Shown here: positions 1-10,104 of the stretch, one piece after another
Layout of the letters: the number at the start of each line of letters is the position of its first letter
Position numbering within the stretch: the first letter of the stretch is position 1
Origin: Planococcus halocryophilus
Lineage (GTDB): Bacteria > Bacillota > Bacilli > Bacillales_A > Planococcaceae
Direction of reading: 5' to 3'
Assembly (NCBI RefSeq): GCF_022489025.1
Contig: NZ_JAKVTG010000007.1
Location: 1-64,000 of the forward strand
Length of the DNA stretch: 64,000 nucleotides
Translations under genes and position numbers: made by a program
The notes under the pieces: model-generated
The model's input: the letters and a program-made list of their open reading frames with translations, nothing else
What the model was told of the DNA's origin: nothing
Database searches by the model: none

Positions 1-47
1 TGATGGTAGTTGGGGGTTTCCCCCTGTGAGAGTAAGACGTCGCTGGT
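1..47 (+). rRNA. rrf: 3' end of 5S rRNA (partial)
   Basis: The first bases match the conserved 3' part of Bacillales 5S rRNA: the GATGGTAGT segment, the GGGGGTTTCCCCC helix and the GTGAGAGTA..GACG ending. The rest of the gene and presumably the rRNA operon lie upstream of the window. The exact 3' end is approximate. Confidence 0.88.
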
Positions 48-63
48 CTGTTTTATTTTTTTT

Positions 64-136
64 GGTCCCGTGGTGTAGCGGTTAACATGCCTGCCTGTCA
101 CGCAGGAGATCGCCGGTTCGATCCCGGTCGGGACCG
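64..136 (+). tRNA. tRNA-Asp (anticodon GTC)
   Basis: A 73-nt cloverleaf can be drawn. The acceptor stem GGTCCCG (64-70) pairs with CGGGACC (129-135), discriminator G136. The anticodon stem CCTGC/GCAGG encloses loop CTGTCAC, giving anticodon GTC (Asp). The T-arm holds GGTTCGATCC. CCA is not encoded. It follows 5S rRNA directly, as expected for a tRNA at the end of an rRNA operon. Confidence 0.96.
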
Positions 137-149
137 TAATTTTGATGAT

Positions 150-183
150 GAACACAGCGATCATGCTGTGTTCATTTTTTTTG
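150..183 (+). terminator. rho-independent terminator of the rRNA/tRNA unit
   Basis: Arms GAACACAGC (150-158) and GCTGTGTTC (165-173) form a perfect 9-bp stem with a 6-nt loop, followed by a T-rich tract. Confidence 0.85.
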
Positions 184-282
184 TTGAAAAGACATTAACT
201 CTTATGGGAAAAACGATATATTTTGATTTACGACAGCTATTTCGCTAAACTATGTAAAGACTCAATAGAGGTGACATGATCA

Positions 283-735
283 ATGACATATACAAAAAAG
301 CTGAATTCGCCAGAAGAAACCGAAAGTTTTGCAATTGATCTTGCAGAACGATTAGAACCCGGAGATCTGCTAACGCTTGAAGGAGATTTGGGTGCTGGAA
401 AAACTACTTTCACAAAAGGCCTAGCTAAGGGTCTTGGGATTCAACGTATGGTAAACAGTCCAACTTTTACAATCTTAAAACAATACTCAGGGCGTTTAGA
501 CTTAAATCATTTTGACGTCTATCGTCTTGAAAACAGCGACGAAGATATCGGCTTTGATGAATTTTTCAATAGCGAAGCGGTATCAGTTGTAGAATGGGCA
601 AGATTCGTTGAAGAATATTTGCCAAAAGAACGCTTGGAAATCACCATCAACCGACAGTCTGAACAGGGACGAAAGATGACCTTAAATCCAATAGGCATAC
701 GGTATGAAAATCTTTGTAAGGAGCTAAACTTATGA
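283..735 (+). CDS. tsaE: tRNA t6A biosynthesis ATPase TsaE
   Basis: TsaE is the P-loop ATPase that drives the TsaB-TsaD complex making N6-threonylcarbamoyladenosine at position 37 of ANN-decoding tRNAs in the cytoplasm. The 150-residue length is normal for the family. Walker A (GDLGAGKTT) is at residues 34-42, followed by the family NSPTFT segment and a VVEWARF strand near residue 100. The ATG at 283 is chosen because AGAGGTGA lies about 9 nt upstream. The last bases overlap tsaB by 4 nt (ATGA), the first of three overlaps in a four-gene operon. Confidence 0.95.
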   Translation: MTYTKKLNSPEETESFAIDLAERLEPGDLLTLEGDLGAGKTTFTKGLAKGLGIQRMVNSPTFTILKQYSGRLDLNHFDVYRLENSDEDIGFDEFFNSEAVSVVEWARFVEEYLPKERLEITINRQSEQGRKMTLNPIGIRYENLCKELNL

Positions 736-1427
736 TCTATCTTGGAATTGATACCTCAAATTCTCCTTTGTCTCTCGCGTTAATCGAAGATGGAAGAGTT
801 TTAATAGAAGAAACATCTAATTTAAAAATCAACCACTCGTTAACAGCTATGCCTGCAATTGAAGAAATGATGAAAAAGGCAAAAATCACACCTGCTGAAT
901 TGACGCATATTGCAGTAGCTGAAGGACCGGGTTCTTACACGGGTGTACGTATTGGCTTAACCATTGCAAAAACATTGGCTTGGTCATTAAAAATCCCTCT
1001 TCATCTTGTTTCTAGTTTAAAGGTGCTTGCAGCAAATGAGCAGGGGTTTGAAGGACTAGTTTGTCCCATAATGGATGCTCGCCGTGGGACAGCTTTTATC
1101 GGCTTGTATGAAGGCATTGGCTTAGCATCCGTTCTTGCTGATCAGCATAGCGACGTAAAAGAATTCTTGCTCAAAATTAAAGAACTCAATCGACCTGTGC
1201 TGTTTACCGGAGTAGATGTTAAATTGCACGAAGAACTTATTACAGAAGTGCTTGGTGTACAGGCACAATGGAGCGGAGTTTCAAACAGGTTGCCACGCGC
1301 ATCAAATCTAATTATGTTGGCTCAAAAATCTGAGGAAAGCGCAGTTCACCATGCGGTTCCTGAGTATCGTCGCATCACAGAAGCAGAAGCGAATTACAAT
1401 AAAGCTCAAGAAGGCAAAAGTTTATGA
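732..1427 (+). CDS. tsaB: tRNA t6A biosynthesis protein TsaB
   Basis: TsaB is an ASKHA-fold partner (pseudo-protease) that dimerises with TsaD in t6A synthesis. The N-terminus LGIDTSNSPLSLAL is the typical first ASKHA strand pair, and EGPGSYTGVRIG near residues 66-77 is the TsaB signature. At 231 residues it is the normal length. It overlaps tsaE upstream and rimI downstream by 4 nt each, so the operon is translationally coupled. Confidence 0.94.
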   Translation: MIYLGIDTSNSPLSLALIEDGRVLIEETSNLKINHSLTAMPAIEEMMKKAKITPAELTHIAVAEGPGSYTGVRIGLTIAKTLAWSLKIPLHLVSSLKVLAANEQGFEGLVCPIMDARRGTAFIGLYEGIGLASVLADQHSDVKEFLLKIKELNRPVLFTGVDVKLHEELITEVLGVQAQWSGVSNRLPRASNLIMLAQKSEESAVHHAVPEYRRITEAEANYNKAQEGKSL

Positions 1428-1879
1428 GTGAAATAGTGAATTATAGAAAAATGACTGTCGAAGACATAGATGTGGTTTATGAAATTGAAAAATTGTCTTT
1501 TACATTGCCTTGGACTAAAGATGCTTTTTATAATGAAATGAATATTAATGAGCATGCGTATTATGTGATTGCTGAAACGGATGAAGGCATTGTCGGGTAT
1601 TGTGGAATGTGGCTCGTAATGGATGAAGCACATGTTACCAATATCGCTATTCACCCTGACCATCGTGGCAAAAAACTAGGCGGCGGTTTGATGGAAGCGG
1701 CAATTGAGACAGCGAAAGCACAAGGTGCCGTGTTAATGACATTAGAAGCACGAGTCAGCAATACAGTAGCTCAAAATCTTTACCGGAAATTAGGATTTAA
1801 AAATGGTGGCATTCGTAAGCGATATTATACGGATAATTACGAAGATGCCATAGTTATGTGGGTGAGATTCGATGAATAA
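1424..1879 (+). CDS. rimI: ribosomal protein S18-alanine N-acetyltransferase RimI
   Basis: This is a GNAT-family N-acetyltransferase of 151 residues. RimI acetylates the N-terminal alanine of ribosomal protein S18. The acetyl-CoA motif ([17 protein letters not shown]) lies around residues 75-91, preceded by the HVTNIAI strand and followed by the family-typical [19 protein letters not shown] segment. The location between tsaB and tsaD is the standard Bacillales arrangement and supports RimI over a generic GNAT. Substrate identity is inferred from family. Confidence 0.92.
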   Translation: MSEIVNYRKMTVEDIDVVYEIEKLSFTLPWTKDAFYNEMNINEHAYYVIAETDEGIVGYCGMWLVMDEAHVTNIAIHPDHRGKKLGGGLMEAAIETAKAQGAVLMTLEARVSNTVAQNLYRKLGFKNGGIRKRYYTDNYEDAIVMWVRFDE

Positions 1880-2891
1880 AGACATTTATATATTGGGAAT
1901 TGAAACAAGTTGTGATGAAACAGCGGCTTCTGTTGTTAAAAATGGAACGGAGATCATTTCAAATGTTGTAGCTTCTCAAATCGAGAGCCATAAACGTTTT
2001 GGCGGTGTTGTACCTGAGATCGCTTCAAGACATCATGTTGAACAAATCACTTTGGTCATTGAAGAAGCATTGCGATTGGCCCAACTAGAACCGCATCAAT
2101 TAACTGCAGTTGCGGTAACAGAAGGACCCGGATTAGTGGGTGCTTTATTGATCGGTGTCAACGCTGCTAAAGCTTTTGCTTTTGCTCATCAACTACCTAT
2201 AGTAGGAGTTCATCATATTGCAGGTCATATATATGCCAACCGTTTAGAACAGGAAATGGAGTTTCCGCTTCTTGCTTTAGTTATTTCAGGTGGCCATACA
2301 GAGCTGATTTATATGAAAGAACATGGTGACTTTACCGTTATTGGAGAAACACGTGACGATGCAGCTGGAGAAGCTTATGATAAAGTGGCACGAACATTAA
2401 ATCTACCTTATCCTGGTGGACCTCATATTGATCGTTTGGCGCATGCTAGTGAAGAAGCCATCACGTTTCCAAGGATTTGGCTCGAAGAAGGATCTTATGA
2501 TTTCAGTTTTAGTGGATTAAAATCGTCGGTTTTAAATTATATGCACAATGCAGCGCAGCGCGGAGAGACTGTAGCACCTGAACATGTAGCAGCTGGTTTC
2601 CAAAATAGTGTAGTAGAAGTGGTAACGGGTAAAACTGTTCGTGCTGCTAAAGAATATAACGTTCGTCAAGTGATTGCAGCAGGTGGCGTTGCAGCGAATA
2701 AAGGATTGAGAAAATCATTGGAATCTGCATTTCAAGAAAAAGAAATTCCTTTCTATATTCCTTCATTGCCATTATGTACGGATAATGCAGCTATGATTGC
2801 AGCAGCAGGAACAGTTATGTACGAAAAAGGAATTTTTGGTACAATGGCGATGAATGGGCGACCAGGCATGCCATTAACATCATGGATTTAA
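1872..2891 (+). CDS. tsaD: tRNA threonylcarbamoyladenosine transferase TsaD (Gcp)
   Basis: TsaD is the catalytic subunit that transfers threonylcarbamoyl to A37 of tRNA. The N-terminal [14 protein letters not shown] strand and the metal-binding H115-x3-H119 (HHIAGH) are present, as are [13 protein letters not shown] and the C-terminal ASKHA motifs ([24 protein letters not shown]). It has 339 residues, full length. It overlaps rimI by 8 nt and ends the t6A operon, followed at once by a strong terminator. Confidence 0.96.
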   Translation: MNKDIYILGIETSCDETAASVVKNGTEIISNVVASQIESHKRFGGVVPEIASRHHVEQITLVIEEALRLAQLEPHQLTAVAVTEGPGLVGALLIGVNAAKAFAFAHQLPIVGVHHIAGHIYANRLEQEMEFPLLALVISGGHTELIYMKEHGDFTVIGETRDDAAGEAYDKVARTLNLPYPGGPHIDRLAHASEEAITFPRIWLEEGSYDFSFSGLKSSVLNYMHNAAQRGETVAPEHVAAGFQNSVVEVVTGKTVRAAKEYNVRQVIAAGGVAANKGLRKSLESAFQEKEIPFYIPSLPLCTDNAAMIAAAGTVMYEKGIFGTMAMNGRPGMPLTSWI

Positions 2892-2892
2892 T

Positions 2893-2953
2893 AAAAGCAA
2901 GTAATTTCATCATTTCAGAGAACTGGAATGTGTGAAATTACTTGCTTTTTTTT
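2893..2953 (+). terminator. terminator of the tsaE-tsaD operon
   Basis: A long stem forms between AAAAGCAAGTAATTTCA and TGAAATTACTTGCTTTT, with a roughly 23-nt loop and a run of Ts. Confidence 0.85.
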
Positions 2954-3017
2954 ACCATAAAATTCAGACTTTTATACGTATGATGATAATTGTTCTGTCA
3001 ATAGAGAACATTTGTAC

Positions 3018-3198
3018 TTATGCACAATTTGTTAATAAACTGTTTGTAACTAGAGGATAAAGGGTGGGTATTCTACATATTGTGTACCTCTAAGTGGAAA
3101 ACTATGTGGATAACATTTAAGTTGCCTGTGGATAATGTGTAAAAGTCTGTTGACAGTTGATAAGACAATATCGAGTATGTGGAGAAATCTGTGGAAAT
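3018..3198. promoter_or_regulatory. cluster of DnaA-box-like 9-mers between tsaD and ydiF
   Basis: Two perfect DnaA boxes in the TGTGGATAA orientation lie at 3105-3113 and 3127-3135, 22 bp apart. One-mismatch boxes are at 3018-3026 (TTATGCACA) and 3178-3186 (TGTGGAGAA), and a weaker one is at 3190-3198. The stretch has no gene and lies between two convergent terminators. In B. subtilis a DnaA-box cluster is, as I recall, found beside gcp (tsaD) and takes part in controlling replication initiation; function here is inferred from that. Confidence 0.7.
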
Positions 3199-3237
3199 AA
3201 ATATTTCATAAATAGCTATTGACCTATATATAGTAAC

Positions 3238-3267
3238 AAAAAAACCGGCTATGCTATAGCCGGTTTT
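3238..3267 (-). terminator. terminator of ydiF
   Basis: The palindrome AAAACCGGCTAT..ATAGCCGGTTTT sits just past the ydiF stop codon. Read on the minus strand, the stem is followed by Ts. Confidence 0.85.
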
Positions 3268-3269
3268 AA

Positions 3270-5204
3270 TTAAATATTTTCAATTTTTTCCTGAATTTCA
3301 AGCCAATGCGTCATAACTTCTTCATGAGACGATTTAAGTTTTTCTAACTCATTTTGAAGTGGCAGCACCCGTTCATGATCTTGGAAGATTTCAGGTTTGC
3401 ATAGTTGTTCTTCGATATCAGTAATTTGTAAATCTAATTTTTCCATCGTTTGTTCAATTTCTTCAGATTGTCGAACCAATTGGCGTTCGAGTTTTTTCGC
3501 TTCTTTGTCTATCTGCGAAGTGGAGGCAGCAACTGGCGCTTTTACTTCAGTGACCGAACCGGCTTCATCCAGTGCTTTTAGTTCAGCGATTTCGAGTTTT
3601 TTCTCGACATAATAATCGTAGTCACCCAAGTATTCGGTCGTGCCATCTTGCGTAAGTTCGCTAACTTTTGTGGCAATGCGGTTCATAAAGTAACGGTCAT
3701 GCGAAACGAAAAGCAATGTGCCCGGATAATCCAATAATGCATTTTCCAATACTTCTTTACTGTCGAGGTCTAAGTGATTGGTTGGCTCATCGAGTAACAG
3801 CACATTAGCTTTTTGCATCATTAACTTCGCAAGTGCCACACGCGCTTTTTCGCCACCCGATAAAGTAGAGACAGGTTTTAGCACATCGTCACCGGTAAAT
3901 AGAAAGCGTCCTAATATGCCACGTATGTCTTTTTCGTTGATCAGAGGATAGTCATCCCATAATTCGTTTAATACCAGCTTATTACCTTTTAAATTAGCTT
4001 GTTCTTGGTCGTAATAGCCAAATTGAATCCCGGTGCCATAATGAATATCACCCTCGAGTGGTTTCAGCTCTTTCATGATGGTTTTTAGCAAAGTGGATTT
4101 TCCGACACCGTTCGGTCCAACGAGCGCTAAACTTTCTTGCCGATATAGTTTTAATGAAATGTCTTTTGATACAGGTTCGGTGCCATATCCAATAGCTAAC
4201 GATTGAACATTTAACACGTCGTTACCGCTTTGTTTGCCAATTGTGAAACCAAAGCTTGCTGACTTTTCACTGCCATCGGGGGCTTCCATCCAATCGGTTT
4301 TCTGCAAGACTTTCCGGCGGCTTTGTGCCATTTTCGTTGTGGAAGCTCGGGCTAAGTTGCGCTGGACATAATCTTCAAGCTTGGCTTTTTCCCCTTGTTG
4401 TTTTTCAAATTGCTTTTGGTCAAGTTCGTATTGCTTCGCTTTTTCATCCAAGTATCTGCTGTAGTTCCCACTGTATTTTTTAACGCGGTGACGAGATACT
4501 TCATAGACAAGCGTTACCACTTGGTCGAGGAAATATCGGTCATGGGAAACAATGAGCAAAGCACCCGGATAATTCTTCAAGAAGTTTTCCAGCCAGCTTA
4601 AAGTTTCGATGTCCAAATGGTTGGTCGGCTCATCGAGAATTAAGAGCTCAGGTTTGCTAAGCAAATGTTTGGCCAACATGAGCCGTGTTTTTTGCCCACC
4701 CGATAAAGACGTCACTTTTTTGTCGTAATCGTCCGGGTAAAATTTCATGCCGTGAAGAATCGCGCGTGTATCCGATTCGTATTGATAACCGCCTGCATCT
4801 TTAAAGTCATGTTGCAAAGAATCGTATTCTTTCATCACTTTGTCGTTTTCTTCAGGGTTGTTATAGATGTCGGGATTGGCCATTTGAGCTTCTAGATGAC
4901 GAAGTTTCGCTTCTTGTTCACGGAAATGATGGAAAATTTTCATCATTTCATCCCAAACAGTCGCGTCTGATTCTAAATTGGATTGTTGTTCTAAATAGCC
5001 AATTGTCAAATCTTTCGGCATGCTAATATCGCCGCTATCGTAAGACATCTCTCCAGCTATGATTTTCAATAAGGTCGATTTTCCTGCGCCGTTGCGGCCT
5101 ACTAATGCCACTCGGTCGCGGTGTTGTACTTCTAATTTGACGCCTGAGAGAATCTCTTCCGCGCCAAATGATTTATGGACTTGGTTTACTTGTAAAACAA
5201 TCAT
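3270..5204 (-). CDS. ydiF: ABC-F family ATPase (YdiF-like)
   Basis: This is a soluble duplicated ATP-binding-cassette protein of the ABC-F family, which act on ribosomes and have no membrane domain. Both cassettes are complete: Walker A GRNGAGKST and GPNGVGKST, signatures LSGGQKTR and LSGGEKAR, and two Walker B/H-loop blocks (LLILDEPTNHLD, VLLLDEPTNHLD). A charged coiled-coil forms the C-terminus. The reading frame extends 37 codons upstream, but the ATG at 5204 has an AGAGGTGA site about 7 nt before it and starts with the family-typical MIVLQVNQVHKSFG, giving 644 residues. It is divergent from rex. The exact cellular role is not known from sequence. Confidence 0.93.
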   Translation of the reverse strand: MIVLQVNQVHKSFGAEEILSGVKLEVQHRDRVALVGRNGAGKSTLLKIIAGEMSYDSGDISMPKDLTIGYLEQQSNLESDATVWDEMMKIFHHFREQEAKLRHLEAQMANPDIYNNPEENDKVMKEYDSLQHDFKDAGGYQYESDTRAILHGMKFYPDDYDKKVTSLSGGQKTRLMLAKHLLSKPELLILDEPTNHLDIETLSWLENFLKNYPGALLIVSHDRYFLDQVVTLVYEVSRHRVKKYSGNYSRYLDEKAKQYELDQKQFEKQQGEKAKLEDYVQRNLARASTTKMAQSRRKVLQKTDWMEAPDGSEKSASFGFTIGKQSGNDVLNVQSLAIGYGTEPVSKDISLKLYRQESLALVGPNGVGKSTLLKTIMKELKPLEGDIHYGTGIQFGYYDQEQANLKGNKLVLNELWDDYPLINEKDIRGILGRFLFTGDDVLKPVSTLSGGEKARVALAKLMMQKANVLLLDEPTNHLDLDSKEVLENALLDYPGTLLFVSHDRYFMNRIATKVSELTQDGTTEYLGDYDYYVEKKLEIAELKALDEAGSVTEVKAPVAASTSQIDKEAKKLERQLVRQSEEIEQTMEKLDLQITDIEEQLCKPEIFQDHERVLPLQNELEKLKSSHEEVMTHWLEIQEKIENI

Positions 5205-5336
5205 GTAGGTCACCTCTATTCTCTTTAAGTGTAGCTGATAGAGCGGTTGTTCGCAATTGCACAAGCCTTTACATATCAAGGCTCCTACTGTAAGATGAAA
5301 GCGATTTGACAACACCTCAGGAGGATGCGAAAGCGT

Positions 5337-5969
5337 ATGTTACACGAGACATCTAAAATTCCCCAAGCCACAACTAAAAGGCTGCCGCTATATTATCGCT
5401 TTCTTCAAAACTTCGCGAACGCCGGACAAAAACGGATTTCCTCGCAGGAGTTAAGTGAAGCGATGAAAATTGATTCTGCTACGATTCGCCGTGATTTTTC
5501 TCATCTAGGCGCTCTTGGTAAAAAAGGCTACGGCTATGACGTTCAAGAATTACTGCTGTTTTTCCGCAAAACATTAGACCAAGACGAAGCGACCAATGTC
5601 GCATTGATCGGCGTTGGTGGACTAGGCAGTGCATTCTTAAAGTATAATTTCCACCGCAACCATAATACGAAAATTATCGTCGCATTTGATTCTAATAGTC
5701 CGTTAGAAGGCGAGAAGATCAGCGAAATTGATACGTATCACCCGGATATGATTGAGGAAAAGATTAAAGAATATGGTGTGGAACTGGTTATTTTAACGGT
5801 GCCTTCCCGGTCAGCTCAAGAAGTGACAGATCGTTTAGCGAAAACCGATATTAAAGGAATCTTAAATTTCACCCCGGTTCGAATTTCGGTGCCTGATCAT
5901 ATTCGCGTCCAGACCATCGATTTGTCAGTAGAGCTTCAAACTTTGATCTACCAAATCAAGCAACAATGA
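5337..5969 (+). CDS. rex: redox-sensing transcriptional repressor Rex
   Basis: Rex represses fermentation and respiration genes and is released from DNA when NADH rises. The N-terminal winged helix contains [18 protein letters not shown] and [22 protein letters not shown]. The Rossmann domain carries the NAD(H)-binding [10 protein letters not shown] segment, and the C-terminal half has the ILNFTPVRI signature. The ATG at 5337 is preferred: AGGAGG ends 12 nt before it, while the upstream ATG at 5325 touches the ribosome site. That gives 210 residues. I did not find a convincing Rex operator in its own promoter. Confidence 0.95.
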   Translation: MLHETSKIPQATTKRLPLYYRFLQNFANAGQKRISSQELSEAMKIDSATIRRDFSHLGALGKKGYGYDVQELLLFFRKTLDQDEATNVALIGVGGLGSAFLKYNFHRNHNTKIIVAFDSNSPLEGEKISEIDTYHPDMIEEKIKEYGVELVILTVPSRSAQEVTDRLAKTDIKGILNFTPVRISVPDHIRVQTIDLSVELQTLIYQIKQQ

Positions 5970-6059
5970 CTTAAAACCTTCACATTTCAACAGCCTTTGG
6001 AAATAGCCAAACCCGCTAGAATGATGTAAAATAGAGCCATAATACAGGAGGTGCAACGT

Positions 6060-6254
6060 ATGCCAGGTCCAATGAGTATCATCATTATCGGTGTTGTTGC
6101 TTTACTTGTTTTCGGTCCGAAAAAATTACCGGAACTTGGAAAAGCATTCGGTTCGTCTTTACGTGAGTTCAAAAACGCTACAAAAGGACTTGTAGACGAT
6201 GACGACGATAAAGTAGATTTGAAAAAGAAAGAAGAGCAAAAGGAAATACGATAG
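6060..6254 (+). CDS. tatA: Sec-independent (Tat) translocase subunit TatA
   Basis: TatA forms the pore-like assembly of the twin-arginine translocase that exports folded proteins. The 64-residue protein has one N-terminal membrane helix (IIIIGVVALLVFGP), the FGPKKLPELGKAFG hinge/amphipathic helix and an acidic-basic tail. ATG 6060 is chosen: AGGAGG at 6046-6051 gives normal spacing, whereas the GTG at 6051 lies inside that site. tatC follows after 12 nt. This is a minimal Gram-positive TatAC pair with no TatB. Confidence 0.94.
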   Translation: MPGPMSIIIIGVVALLVFGPKKLPELGKAFGSSLREFKNATKGLVDDDDDKVDLKKKEEQKEIR

Positions 6255-6266
6255 GATGTTTGTCTA

Positions 6267-7037
6267 ATGCCAGAAAATGAGATGACATTAATTGAACATA
6301 TAGGAGAACTCAGAAAACGGCTGACCATTCTAGTCGTTTTCTTTGTATTAGCGATTATTGTGAGTTTTTTCCTTGCACAACCGCTAATTCAGTATTTGCA
6401 GTATACCGAAGAAGCTAAAAATCTTACGTTAAATGCGTTTAAAATTACAGATCCGTTAAAGATTTTTATGCAAGTGACAATGATTTTAGCGTTAATCATG
6501 ACTTCACCATTGATCATGTACCAATTCTGGGCGTTTATTAGCCCAGGACTTCTCGATAAAGAGCGGAGAGCTACATTAAGTTATATTCCGTTTTCTGTAC
6601 TATTGTTTTTAGGTGGAATTGCTTTTGCCTATTTAATCTTGTTTCCATACGTTATCGGATTTATGTTGAACATATCCGATAATATGAATATCCAGGAAAC
6701 AATCGGCATTAATGAATATTTTCAATTCTTGTTCCAAATTACGTTGCCGTTCGGCGTGATTTTCCAGCTGCCGGTAGTGATGTTGTTTTTAACAAGACTC
6801 GGAATTATTACACCAATGTTGATGACCAAGTATCGTAAGTTTTCGTATCTTGGGTTGGTTATTATTGCGGCGTTTATTACACCGCCCGACATCGTTTCAC
6901 ATATGATCGTCACGTTACCGCTTATTATTTTGTACGAATTTAGTGTCATGATTGCGAAAATCGGCTACCGCAAATTCTTAAAAGCAGAGCAGCAACAAGC
7001 AATTGAAGACCAACAAGAAAGCCTTCCACCGAATTGA
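6267..7037 (+). CDS. tatC: Sec-independent (Tat) translocase subunit TatC
   Basis: TatC is the polytopic membrane receptor for twin-arginine signal peptides. The N-terminal cytoplasmic motif MTLIEHIGELRKRL is diagnostic. Six hydrophobic segments are visible, with the conserved YQFWAFISPGL after the second and FITPPDIVS near the fifth. At 256 residues it is full length. It is co-transcribed with tatA and ends in a bidirectional terminator. Confidence 0.95.
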   Translation: MPENEMTLIEHIGELRKRLTILVVFFVLAIIVSFFLAQPLIQYLQYTEEAKNLTLNAFKITDPLKIFMQVTMILALIMTSPLIMYQFWAFISPGLLDKERRATLSYIPFSVLLFLGGIAFAYLILFPYVIGFMLNISDNMNIQETIGINEYFQFLFQITLPFGVIFQLPVVMLFLTRLGIITPMLMTKYRKFSYLGLVIIAAFITPPDIVSHMIVTLPLIILYEFSVMIAKIGYRKFLKAEQQQAIEDQQESLPPN

Positions 7038-7052
7038 TTCGGGGAAGGCTTT
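7018..7052. terminator. bidirectional terminator between tatC and the CPBP protease
   Basis: AAAGCCTTCC..CCGAAT-TG-ATTCGG-GGAAGGCTTT forms a long stem overlapping the tatC stop. Ts follow in the forward direction, and it also lies just past the convergent gene's stop. Confidence 0.85.
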
Positions 7053-7054
7053 TT

Positions 7055-7867
7055 TTACTGCAGATTTTCCAGTTGTTTTTGGAATTCCATGATTTTGTCC
7101 ATATTCAGTTGAATAACCATCACGTAACTATTCAAAAGAATATGGGCGATGATGGGCGTGATGATGCTTTTTGTTTTTTGGTATAAAAACGCCAAGATCA
7201 ATCCTGTTGTGAAATACAGCAACAGGTGCGTAAAGTCGAAATGAATCAATGCGAACGTCAAGGCACTCACCGCAGTGGCGAAAAAGAAATTGGTTGTCTG
7301 ATTTAGAGAACCAAACAACACACGACGGAAAACCAGTTCTTCTAGAACTGGACCAAACAAGACGATTGATACAATCGCGAGTGGAACCACTTCAGCAATG
7401 CTCACTAATGAAGCGGTGTTTTCAGAACCAGGATCTATGCCAAGAAAATTCATTTCGATTAAAGCGGCAATCGATTGGCCGATAAGTAACAACAAAAAGC
7501 CGAGAAAGCCCCAAACAATCGACATAAGGAGAGACGACTTTTTACCTTTCCAAATATCAAAAAAGCGTTTGTCTCGGAACACGACAATAAGCGTTAAGAT
7601 AAAGCCAATTCCCATAGTCAAAAAGATTAACCAGCCGGATGTAGCAATTCCCGCAGCTTGACGGTCCATACCTTGCCCTTGGAAATAACTCATGGTAGGG
7701 CTAATAAACAAAATCGGCGAAAGCTGTGCGACGATGAAAATTAACAATACATAAAGCGGGGTTTTTTTGCCTTTGGATTTGGGACGATAGGTGTTACTTT
7801 TTTTCGTTTTGGTTGATCGTTCATTTTTTAAGAAGTTGTCTATAAATTTTTTTTGTTTGTCGGGCAT
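7055..7867 (-). CDS. CPBP-family intramembrane metalloprotease (YdiL-like)
   Basis: This is a polytopic membrane protein of 270 residues with the glutamic-type/metallo CPBP (Abi) signature: EELVFRR at the start of the active-site helix and, further on, FALIHFDF carrying the second conserved His. The N-terminus is basic and cytoplasmic (MPDKQKKFIDNFLK..KKTP). It sits between tatC and groES, the place of ydiL in B. subtilis, although the small ydiK gene is absent here. Family members process membrane proteins or prenylated peptides. The substrate is unknown. Confidence 0.85.
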   Translation of the reverse strand: MPDKQKKFIDNFLKNERSTKTKKSNTYRPKSKGKKTPLYVLLIFIVAQLSPILFISPTMSYFQGQGMDRQAAGIATSGWLIFLTMGIGFILTLIVVFRDKRFFDIWKGKKSSLLMSIVWGFLGFLLLLIGQSIAALIEMNFLGIDPGSENTASLVSIAEVVPLAIVSIVLFGPVLEELVFRRVLFGSLNQTTNFFFATAVSALTFALIHFDFTHLLLYFTTGLILAFLYQKTKSIITPIIAHILLNSYVMVIQLNMDKIMEFQKQLENLQ

Positions 7868-7956
7868 GATGTAATTCCTTTCACTTTTAAGCTCTCTCTT
7901 ATTGTAGAGCTTTCAGAAGATAACCGCAAAGAAATCAAAATCATAATAGTTCCTAC

Positions 7957-8021
7957 TTGCAAAAGACTGAAAACTTTATTAAACTTGTTAATGGGTTAGC
8001 ACTCAGAGGTTGAGAGTGCTA
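7957..8021 (+). promoter_or_regulatory. groESL promoter with CIRCE operator
   Basis: A perfect CIRCE element, TTAGCACTC (7995-8003), 9-nt spacer, GAGTGCTAA (8013-8021), is the HrcA repressor site. Just upstream, TTGCAA (7957-7962), a 17-nt spacer and TAAACT (7980-7985) form a plausible SigA promoter. Heat-shock induction through HrcA is established for this element; the promoter assignment is an inference. Confidence 0.95.
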
Positions 8022-8059
8022 ATCGAGAACATTTAGATAATTTGAGGAGGGTGTTTCAT

Positions 8060-10007
<1,948 letters not shown>

Positions 10008-10062
10008 AAGAAAAGTTTCTCTAATTTGAGAAGCTGTCTAATTCATAATTTATTAGTATAGG

Positions 10063-10104
10063 AATAACCACTTCTCAGAAAATTGGAGAGGTGGTTATTT
10101 TTTA
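10063..10104 (+). terminator. hairpin/terminator that also contains the integrase ribosome site
   Basis: Arms AATAACCACTTCTC (10063-10076) and GAGAGGTGGTTATT (10086-10099) pair with one mismatch around a 9-nt loop and are followed by a T run. The second arm is also the GGAGAGGTGG ribosome site of the integrase gene. It can act as the new groEL terminator and as a lid on integrase translation. Confidence 0.75.

Noticed and set aside
5295-5308. cre-like site TGAAAGCGATTTGA upstream of rex
   Set aside because: The conserved C near the end is replaced by G, and no promoter around it fits.
5205-5315. N-terminal extension of YdiF (37 codons)
   Set aside because: The ATG at 5204 has the ribosome site and the conserved start of the family. 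The extension looks like untranslated leader.
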